A stretch of DNA of 5,346 nucleotides from positions 1-5,346 of the forward strand of contig JAHJKV010000509.1 of the NCBI GenBank assembly GCA_018822065.1, in the 5' to 3' direction. Positions within the stretch are counted from its first letter, which is position 1, and every line of letters starts with the position of its first letter. A program made the position numbers and the translations under genes. The notes under the pieces were generated by a model that worked only from the letters and a program-made list of their open reading frames with translations, made no database searches and was not told the origin of the DNA. Source of the stretch: Pseudomonadota bacterium. GTDB taxonomy: Bacteria; Desulfobacterota; Desulfovibrionia; Desulfovibrionales; Desulfovibrionaceae. Of this stretch, positions 1-5,346 are shown one piece after another.

Positions 1-668
1 AAAGAGCCCGACCTTGCCGCCAGCCTCGATGGCCATGTTGGCCATGGTCATCCGGCCTTCGACGGTGAGTGCTTCCACAGCGGTGCCAGTGAATTCCAAC
101 GCCTTGTACAGTGCGCCGGAAACACCAGTGATCCCGATGAGGTTGAGCATGTAGTCCTTGGCACCGACATACTTGGGGGCCCGGCCCGTGATATTCACCT
201 TGATGGTCGGGGGCACCTTGAACCAGGTTTCACCCAGGGCCATGGCCGCGCCCACGTCCGTGGAGCCCATGCCTGTGGCGAAAGCGCCGAGACCGCCGTA
301 TGTGCAGGTGTGGGAATCAGCGCCGACAACCACGTCGCCGGGGCCGACAATGCCTTTTTCGGGCAGGAGCGCGTGTTCCACGCCCACTTCGCCGCATTCA
401 TAGTAGTGGGTGACGCCCATCTCCTCGGCGAACTCGCGGACCACCTTGACCTGCTCGGCAGAGTCGATGTCCTTGTTCGGGGTGAAGTGGTCACAGACCA
501 GGGACACCTTGTCCTTGTCGAACACCTTGGTCGCACCCATAGCCTTGAAAGCCTTAATGGCCAGTGGTGCCGTGATGTCGTTGGCCAGAACCATGTCCAC
601 CTTGCACTGGACGATCTGGCCAGCACCGGTCACTTCCTGGTCCGTATGCGCTTGCAATATTTTTTCTG

Positions 669-684
<16 letters not shown>
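1..684 (-). CDS. leuC: 3-isopropylmalate dehydratase large subunit, N-terminal part (cut by window edge)
   Basis: LeuC, with the small subunit LeuD, isomerises 2-isopropylmalate to 3-isopropylmalate in cytoplasmic leucine synthesis, using a [4Fe-4S] cluster (aconitase family). The 228 residues visible begin MAFTVAEKILQAH and carry conserved blocks: CDHFTPNKD (64-72), YYECGEVGVEH (94-104) and GADSHTCTYGGLGAF (121-135). The style is that of the shorter archaeal/bacterial LeuC-2 group, which is close to homoaconitase. The three cluster-binding cysteines lie in the missing C-terminal half, so they cannot be checked. The start ATG (684-682) follows a GAGGAG ribosome-binding site 8 nt upstream, located inside the end of leuA. 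The two frames overlap by 16 bp, which suggests translational coupling. leuD would be expected just beyond the left edge. The family assignment is secure. The split between isopropylmalate and homoaconitate substrates rests on the leuA neighbour. Confidence 0.95.
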
Positions 685-2222
<1,538 letters not shown>

Positions 2223-2228
2223 GGTATA

Positions 2229-2234
2229 CTCCTC
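2229..2234 (-). promoter_or_regulatory. leuA ribosome-binding site that fixes the start
   Basis: The minus strand reads TTGAGGAG, then 6 nt, then ATG at 2222. This strong site sits directly before the codon at which the conserved LeuA N-terminus (MSDRVYIFDTTLRDGEQ) begins. It supports this start over the in-frame ATG at 2267. Confidence 0.85.
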
Positions 2235-2265
2235 AAGAAAAACGGTGGGGTTCGATGTTCGGGGC

Positions 2266-2328
2266 ATGTGCCGCGAAGATCGTTGTGTACGTCAGGCTCC
2301 GGCGGCATGGTGCCCCACAACGGCACAT
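2266..2328 (-). promoter_or_regulatory. Long inverted repeat in the leuA leader (possible attenuator arm)
   Basis: On the minus strand ATGTGCCGTTGTG (2328-2316) pairs with two blocks downstream: CACAAC (2287-2282) and GGCACAT (2272-2266). Together they give a 13-bp stem with a 9-nt bulge (2281-2273) and a GC-rich loop that can fold further. A TTTTT run (2242-2238) lies between this structure and leuA. Part of the 5' arm can instead pair elsewhere: GTGGGG (2318-2313) with CCCCAC (2250-2245), which ends 2 nt before the TTTTT run, or GGGGCAC (2316-2310) with GTGCCCC (2361-2355). Mutually exclusive folds of this kind are typical of attenuators. Which fold terminates transcription cannot be decided by eye. 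Confidence 0.5.
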
Positions 2329-2338
2329 ATTGACAAGG

Positions 2339-2361
2339 AAAAGGGTGTGCCCGAGGGGCAC
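2339..2361 (-). terminator. Candidate attenuator terminator hairpin in the leuA leader
   Basis: The minus strand shows a perfect 6-bp GC-rich stem with a 3-nt loop, GTGCCC-CTC-GGGCAC (2361-2347), then ACCC and TTTT (2342-2339). The base could be extended by pairing AGGAAGA (2374-2368) with TTTTCCT (2342-2336), one G-U included. That would tie the terminator to the 3' arm of the preceding hairpin. It lies about 12 nt after the leader-peptide stop codon and 117 nt before leuA, so it cannot serve pssA alone. The T tract is short and offset by 4 nt, so strength is uncertain. Confidence 0.5.
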
Positions 2362-2367
2362 GGCGAG

Positions 2368-2386
2368 TCTTCCTAACCTAGGAAGA
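2368..2386 (-). promoter_or_regulatory. Hairpin spanning the end of the leucine leader peptide
   Basis: The minus strand reads TCTTCCTA-GGT-TAGGAAGA, a perfect 8-bp stem with a 3-nt loop. The 5' arm contains the last leucine codon (CTA, 2381-2379) and the 3' arm begins with the stop codon TAG (2375-2373). A ribosome that reaches the stop would cover the hairpin, while one stalled at the CTA CTA pair (2402-2397) would leave it free to form. A competing pairing, TCCTAA (2392-2387) with TTAGGA (2376-2371), uses the same 3' arm. The stem is read directly; its role as attenuator switch is inferred. Confidence 0.6.
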
Positions 2387-2450
2387 TTAGGAGAGATAGT
2401 AGCGAAAGCCGGAGGGTGGCCGCTTGGGGCCGGATAATTTCCGATTGCAT
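2373..2450 (-). CDS. Leucine-rich leader peptide of the leuA-leuC attenuator (putative)
   Basis: A 25-codon frame begins MQSEIIRPQAATL and ends LRLSLLSLLIFLG before TAG. Leucines fall at residues 13, 15, 17, 18, 20, 21 and 24, so 7 of the last 13 codons are leucine. Four of the seven are CTA, whereas none of the 14 leucine codons in the visible leuC is CTA. Such clusters of rare codons for the end product, 150 nt before the first biosynthetic gene and overlapping a hairpin, are the hallmark of ribosome-mediated attenuation (known for leu, his and trp leaders). Low leucyl-tRNA would stall ribosomes at codons 17-24 and alter folding downstream. The start is uncertain: in-frame ATGs also occur at 2471 and 2504 (32 or 43 residues), and none of the three has a good ribosome-binding site. 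No function beyond translation itself is implied for the peptide. Confidence 0.7.
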   Translation of the reverse strand: MQSEIIRPQAATLRLSLLSLLIFLG

Positions 2451-2459
2451 GACCGAAGA

Positions 2460-2488
2460 AAGATGAACCATCCCGAAGGGCTTGTCAA
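2460..2488 (-). promoter_or_regulatory. Possible internal promoter for the leu leader
   Basis: The minus strand has a perfect -35 TTGACA (2488-2483), a 17-nt spacer, and a weak -10 CATCTT (2465-2460, 3 of 6 matches including the key A2 and T6). Transcription would begin near 2452, almost at the leader ATG at 2450, leaving next to no 5' leader. Either the leader peptide is read from a nearly leaderless RNA, or the real transcript comes from further upstream, including read-through from pssA. Confidence 0.35.
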
Positions 2489-2532
2489 CAGAGAAATTGA
2501 CCATGCCTCGCACACGACCTCGAAACAGACTT

Positions 2533-3324
2533 CTACTCTTCACTGGACTGATCTTCGTGTGACTTATCGTGATGTTTCTCCACCGTCAATCGGCTCCCCC
2601 GACGGGCGAGGTAAAACAGGGTGTAAGAGATGCCCCAACCGATGTAGCCCATGAAAAAGGCAAAGAGCAACAGCCTGGGACGCGAAGCCACCAGCACAAA
2701 AACCAAAATGGCGACCACCATGGTCGAGAAGGAATGGGCTCGGAAATAACCGAACTCCTTGAAGGAAAAGAACCTGATGGTCGAGACCATGAGAAAAGAG
2801 AGCAGGTAGGCCAGCACCAGGCAGAGCGTGGGCAGAACCGTTTGGGCCAGGGCCGGGGAAAGATAGGTAGACGCCAGGTAGGTAGAGGCCAGGGTGCAGG
2901 CCGCCGCCGGGATGGGCAGACCGATAAAGAATTTTTTGGAAATCTTGGCCGTGGTCACGTTGAACCGGGCCAAACGCAAGGCACCGCAGGCGATGAACAA
3001 AAAGGAGGCCATGAGTCCGAGCCGTCCGAACTCGGAGAGCTGCCACAGGTAAACCATCACCGCAGGGGTCACGCCAAAGGCAACCAGATCGGCCAGGGAG
3101 TCGAGCTGCACACCGAATTCGCTGGTGGTGTTGGTCATTCTGGCCACCTTGCCGTCCAGACCATCGAAAATGCAACTGCCCAGAATGGCCCAGGATGTGG
3201 CCGTATAGTCCCCCTCGATTGCCCACATGATGCCCATGAACCCCAAAAAGAGGCTGGCCGTGGTCAGGATGTTGGGCAGGACGTATATGCCCTTGCGGGG
3301 GTTACGTTTCTCGTCGGCGGTCAT
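2533..3324 (-). CDS. pssA: CDP-diacylglycerol--serine O-phosphatidyltransferase (phosphatidylserine synthase)
   Basis: PssA makes phosphatidylserine from CDP-diacylglycerol and serine in the cytoplasmic membrane. The protein has 263 residues. It carries the complete CDP-alcohol phosphatidyltransferase signature: D54-xx-D57-G58-xx-A61-R62, eight residues, G71-xxx-D75-xxx-D79, which binds the metal ions and CDP headgroup. GALRLARFN (114-122) and FIGLPIPAAA (133-142) are typical of the multi-spanning bacterial PssA, distinct from the phospholipase D-like E. coli enzyme. Hydrophobic stretches at about 15-36, 42-53, 80-95, 103-118, 134-156, 161-184, 200-214 and 217-240 suggest up to eight membrane segments, followed by a charged cytoplasmic tail. 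The start ATG shares ATGA with the psd stop, and GGAG lies 5 nt upstream, so the two genes are coupled. Phosphatidylglycerophosphate synthase shares the signature, but the adjacent psd settles the call. Confidence 0.93.
   Translation of the reverse strand: MTADEKRNPRKGIYVLPNILTTASLFLGFMGIMWAIEGDYTATSWAILGSCIFDGLDGKVARMTNTTSEFGVQLDSLADLVAFGVTPAVMVYLWQLSEFGRLGLMASFLFIACGALRLARFNVTTAKISKKFFIGLPIPAAACTLASTYLASTYLSPALAQTVLPTLCLVLAYLLSFLMVSTIRFFSFKEFGYFRAHSFSTMVVAILVFVLVASRPRLLLFAFFMGYIGWGISYTLFYLARRGSRLTVEKHHDKSHEDQSSEE
2865..2894 (-). repeat. 15-bp tandem duplication within pssA
   Basis: Two adjacent 15-bp units (2865-2879 and 2880-2894) match at 13 of 15 positions and encode the repeated residues LASTY-LASTY (146-155 of PssA). 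They lie in a hydrophobic segment after the conserved GLPIPAAA block. The reading frame is kept. Confidence 0.75.
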
Positions 3325-3980
3325 CCGTTCTCCGTGCCGGTTTTCTTGCGTGCGATTACAGTTTCACCGGCAAAGACCTTGTCCCCGACAAAGACCACCG
3401 GTTCATATCCGTCAGGAAAATACAGGTCAACACGGGAGCCGAATTTGATCAATCCGAAACGATCGGCCCGTTTGAGTTTGTCGCCCTTTTCCACAAAACA
3501 GACGATGCGACGGGCTATAAGCCCGGCGATCTGCACAAGGGTGAACCGCTGGTTTCCCTTGCCGATCACCTCGATCACGTTGCGCTCGTTGTGCTCGCTG
3601 GCCTTGTCCAGGCTGGCGTTGAAGAACTTGCCGGGGATGTACTGGATGGTCTCCACTTTGCCCGAGACGGGCATGCGGTTTACATGCACGTTGAACACAT
3701 TCATGAAAATGCACACCACCTGCCGCTCCTCGCCGCTGATCGGGTCTACGGCGCGGGAGGCCTTGATCACCTTGCCATCAGCCGGGGCGATGACCGCGTC
3801 GGCATCGTCGGGTTGCACCCGTTCAGGGTCACGGAAAAAGTGTCCGATGAACGCCACCAGCCCGAGGCCGAGAAGCGTCAAAAGCGTCCAGCCCATGAGG
3901 GCCATGAGCAGAGTGGCGAAACCGGCAAGGCAGAGATAGGGAAGTCCCTCAGGGCTGAACCCAGTAGATCGGTCGAGCAT
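3321..3980 (-). CDS. psd: Phosphatidylserine decarboxylase proenzyme, short (PSD-A) type
   Basis: Psd decarboxylates phosphatidylserine to phosphatidylethanolamine at the inner membrane. The 219 residues match the short PSD-A class, roughly 210-220 residues, as opposed to the longer E. coli form. A hydrophobic N-terminus (about 13-47) anchors the protein and leads to HFFRDPER (47-54). Likely catalytic residues are D68 in APADGKV, H99 in FNVHVNR, and the self-cleavage pair G181-S182 in IKFGSRVD. Cleavage there would give a beta chain (1-181) and an alpha chain with Ser182 converted to the pyruvoyl cofactor. The start ATG (3980-3978) has GGAGG 4 nt upstream, a slightly short spacing. An overlapping ATG at 3984 is out of frame. 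The gene is first in the leftward unit, behind the promoter at 4014-4042, and is coupled to pssA by ATGA. The product of PssA is its substrate. Archaetidylserine decarboxylase is a related alternative, unlikely in a bacterium. Confidence 0.95.
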   Translation of the reverse strand: MLDRSTGFSPEGLPYLCLAGFATLLMALMGWTLLTLLGLGLVAFIGHFFRDPERVQPDDADAVIAPADGKVIKASRAVDPISGEERQVVCIFMNVFNVHVNRMPVSGKVETIQYIPGKFFNASLDKASEHNERNVIEVIGKGNQRFTLVQIAGLIARRIVCFVEKGDKLKRADRFGLIKFGSRVDLYFPDGYEPVVFVGDKVFAGETVIARKKTGTENG

Positions 3981-3987
3981 GCATCCT

Positions 3988-4018
3988 CCAAAAATAGTGC
4001 GCGTTCCCCAAAAATACT
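3988..4018 (-). repeat. Phased direct repeat over the psd transcription start
   Basis: CCAAAAATAGT (3988-3998) and CCAAAAATACT (4008-4018) match at 10 of 11 positions and are spaced exactly 20 bp apart, about two helical turns. The second copy overlaps the -10 element of the psd promoter and the first abuts the psd ribosome-binding site. This could be an operator or simply a duplicated A/T-rich start region. Confidence 0.4.
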
Positions 4019-4042
4019 ACTCGCTGCGCCCATCCAGGTCAA
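4014..4042 (-). promoter_or_regulatory. Sigma70-type promoter for psd-pssA (and possibly leuA-leuC)
   Basis: The minus strand has -35 TTGACC (4042-4037, 5 of 6), a 17-nt spacer and -10 TAGTAT (4019-4014, 4 of 6). Transcription would start near 4007, giving a 5' leader of about 27 nt that includes the GGAGG site of psd. It is the best promoter match in the window and lies at the expected place. Confidence 0.65.
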
Positions 4043-4093
4043 CCACTCCCGTTTCTCCTTGCCTTCCCCCGGGGTGGCTTGTAAGACCGCCGG

Positions 4094-4960
4094 ATGTTAT
4101 GGTTTACGCTGGCTCTTTTAACCGCTTTTTTCAGTGCCACTGAGGCAGCGGTACTCAAGCGATATTTTTCAGACCTCACTTCCTGGGAAATGACAGCCAC
4201 TCCCTTTGTCTTTCTCGCGCCAGCATTTGGGATCACCCTGTTCTTCCTCCCTACTCCTGAGATTCAGCCAGGCTTCTGGCCCCTTTTGCTCACCATACTC
4301 CCGATCAACCTCTGTGGATTGATCCTGCATTTCAGGGCCTTTCATCATTCACCCCTGTCGCTGACCATGCCTTTTCTGGCCATCACCCCCGCCGTCGTGC
4401 TGGCAACGGGCTACATCTTTCTCGGAGAAGTCCCGGCTCCAATGGGGGCGGTGGGCGTCATCGCCATTGTGGTCGGCAGTTATGTTCTGGCGCGTGATCC
4501 TGCAGACAGCAGCATTCTGGGCCCGTTCAAAGCCCTGGGCCGAGACTCCGGTGCCCTCTGCATGCTTGGGGCGGCAACCATTTACGGCTTCATGGCTGTG
4601 CTCGGAAAATCACTCATTCTGAAATCCTCCCCCTTGTTCTTCGCCTGCCTGTTCTTTTGCATTTTTTCCGTCCTGATACTCGTCACCTTCCGGATCGCTG
4701 GCAAGATCAGGTTTGCTGTTCTTGTTTCCAGGCCCAAAAAAGCCCTGGCCGTGGCCGCACTCATCTATGCCCACATACTGTTCCATCATCTCTCTATTTC
4801 CATGGTAGACGCTGCCTACATGATGTCCATCAAGCGGATGAACGGCATCTTCTCGGTGTTTTTTGGCTGGTGGCTTTTCCATGAAACCAACATGCGCGCC
4901 CGCCTGACTGGCGCCGCGCTTATGGCTGCCGGAGCAGCATTCATCGGCATTTGGGGATAA
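4094..4960 (+). CDS. EamA/DMT-superfamily membrane transporter, substrate unknown
   Basis: The 288-residue protein is almost entirely hydrophobic, with about ten predicted membrane segments in two halves. This is the duplicated EamA layout of drug/metabolite transporters, usually about 280-310 residues. The first half (about 1-135) contains ITPAVVLATGYIFLGEVP (97-114), whose glutamate E112 is a family hallmark. The second half has the equivalent SVFFGWWLFHET (254-265, E264), then the last helix ending GAAFIGIWG. Family members export amino acids, sugars or metabolites, but nothing here names the substrate. A stop codon (TAA, 4082-4084) just upstream limits the start to ATG 4094. No good ribosome-binding site precedes it. 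The gene is divergent from psd across 113 bp and convergent with the gene at 5006. It is not part of the lipid or leucine unit. Confidence 0.85.
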   Translation: MLWFTLALLTAFFSATEAAVLKRYFSDLTSWEMTATPFVFLAPAFGITLFFLPTPEIQPGFWPLLLTILPINLCGLILHFRAFHHSPLSLTMPFLAITPAVVLATGYIFLGEVPAPMGAVGVIAIVVGSYVLARDPADSSILGPFKALGRDSGALCMLGAATIYGFMAVLGKSLILKSSPLFFACLFFCIFSVLILVTFRIAGKIRFAVLVSRPKKALAVAALIYAHILFHHLSISMVDAAYMMSIKRMNGIFSVFFGWWLFHETNMRARLTGAALMAAGAAFIGIWG

Positions 4961-4963
4961 AGA

Positions 4964-4981
4964 AGGCGGGTTGCCCCGCCT
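4964..4981. terminator. Hairpin between convergent genes, likely bidirectional terminator
   Basis: AGGCGGG-TTGC-CCCGCCT forms a perfect 7-bp stem with a 4-nt loop, 3 nt after the transporter stop. Leftward transcripts from the gene ending at 5006 meet TTCTTTAT right after the stem, a fair T tract. Rightward transcripts meet AGTAATTACG, which is poor. It probably serves the minus-strand gene best and may still end the transporter mRNA. Confidence 0.65.
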
Positions 4982-5005
4982 AGTAATTACGATTCTCTTC
5001 CCGGA

Positions 5006-5346
5006 TTATCTCAAGATGCTACGAATGCCACTGGCCAGTCGGTGCAGGGGCAGAATTCTGCCGTTGATGAACAGTCCCTGGGGATGGAAGGTGGACCGGG
5101 CGTGTTCCGGTGGCCGCTGAAATCTGTTTTCCTTGGACAAGATGAGCGAGGCGTTCATCTCCGGGCTGTAGGCGATAAGCCCTTCCGGGAAGAACGAGGT
5201 GCGCTCGACTTCGGGGCCGAGGGCTCGGAACAGGGTCTCGTAGCTGGCAAAGAAGCGTTGGTCGGTCAGACTGTGGGTTTCGCCCGCAACCATGGGGGTG
5301 GAGACCAGGGAAACTGGTCTTCCGCCGATCATCTCATAGGCCGCTT
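5006..5346 (-). CDS. Unrecognised protein, C-terminal part (cut by right edge)
   Basis: The frame is open from the right edge to TAA at 5008-5006, giving about 113 residues of a C-terminus. Codons for AAYE precede the first internal ATG (5332), so that ATG is probably not the start and the protein continues to the right. Visible stretches include GGRPVSLVSTPMVAGETH, TDQRFFASYETLFRALGPEV, FFPEGLIAYSPEMNASLIL and a basic end, HRLASGIRSILR. There are no cysteines and no long hydrophobic segment, so a soluble cytoplasmic protein is plausible. I do not recognise the family and give no function. Its codon choice looks like a genuine gene of this genome, and it converges on the transporter with a 45-bp gap holding a terminator hairpin. 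Confidence 0.7.
   Translation of the reverse strand, partial: AAYEMIGGRPVSLVSTPMVAGETHSLTDQRFFASYETLFRALGPEVERTSFFPEGLIAYSPEMNASLILSKENRFQRPPEHARSTFHPQGLFINGRILPLHRLASGIRSILR

Noticed and set aside
195..626. Minus-strand frame of 143 codons inside leuC
   Set aside because: It is in a different frame from the well-conserved LeuC reading, and its product is an S/R/T/W-rich string typical of a frame-shifted GC-rich gene.
2223..2267. Upstream ATG of leuA adding 15 residues (MPRTSNPTVFLEEYT)
   Set aside because: The strong GAGGAG lies between the two ATGs and serves the later one, and LeuA proteins begin close to the FDTTLRDGEQ motif.
2229..2392. Pairing of the leuA ribosome-binding site (AGGAG) with CTCCT in the leader-peptide codons
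   Set aside because: Only 5 bp over more than 150 nt, with many stronger competitors. It is likely chance.
2472..2480. CCC-TTC-GGG mini-hairpin after pssA as a pssA terminator
   Set aside because: Three base pairs and no T tract directly after it. Too weak to call.
2223..2532. T-box or metabolite-sensing riboswitch for leucine
   Set aside because: I see no T-box consensus (TGGNACCGCG-like) and no recognised riboswitch core. The leucine-codon frame explains the region better.
2569..3939. Long plus-strand open frame of 456 codons opposite pssA and psd
   Set aside because: It is antisense to two clear enzyme genes with intact catalytic motifs. Its translation is rich in G, R, H and Q with no domain, and there is no ribosome-binding site. 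It is a by-product of biased third positions.
4067..4074. CCCCGGGG palindrome upstream of the transporter
   Set aside because: It is a short self-complementary GC run without a loop or a repeat partner. No operator could be argued.

Overview
The window looks like a chromosomal piece of a sulfate-reducing deltaproteobacterium of the Desulfovibrionaceae (Desulfovibrio / Pseudodesulfovibrio type). I infer this from the flavour of the LeuA, LeuC, PssA and Psd proteins and from the gene order psd-pssA-leuA-leuC; no database search was possible. No mobile element, CRISPR array, tRNA or rRNA is visible.

Layout. Positions 1-4042 form one leftward (minus-strand) unit. Read in its own direction it starts with a good sigma70-type promoter (4014-4042). 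Next comes psd (phosphatidylserine decarboxylase, 3321-3980), overlapping by ATGA with pssA (phosphatidylserine synthase, 2533-3324). A 310-bp leader region (2223-2532) follows, then leuA (2-isopropylmalate synthase, 669-2222). leuA overlaps by 16 bp with leuC (isopropylmalate dehydratase large subunit, 1-684), which runs off the left edge. On the other side of the psd promoter, a rightward EamA/DMT-family membrane transporter (4094-4960) starts. It ends at a hairpin shared with a leftward unrecognised gene (5006-5346) that enters from the right edge.

How the genes work together. Psd and PssA are consecutive steps of phosphatidylethanolamine synthesis: PssA makes phosphatidylserine and Psd decarboxylates it. 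LeuA and LeuC are the first two steps of the leucine branch. The two pathways are joined in one transcriptional direction, and I see no clear terminator straight after pssA.

The most interesting part is the 310-bp stretch before leuA. It holds a short reading frame (best start 2450, stop 2373) whose end reads LRLSLLSLLIFLG. It has seven leucine codons in 25, four of them CTA, a codon absent from all 14 leucine positions in the visible part of leuC. The frame ends inside a perfect 8-bp hairpin. It is followed by a GC hairpin with a short T tract and by several segments that can pair in mutually exclusive ways. This is the architecture of a ribosome-mediated leucine attenuator. It would let leucine supply control leuA-leuC separately from the phospholipid genes upstream.
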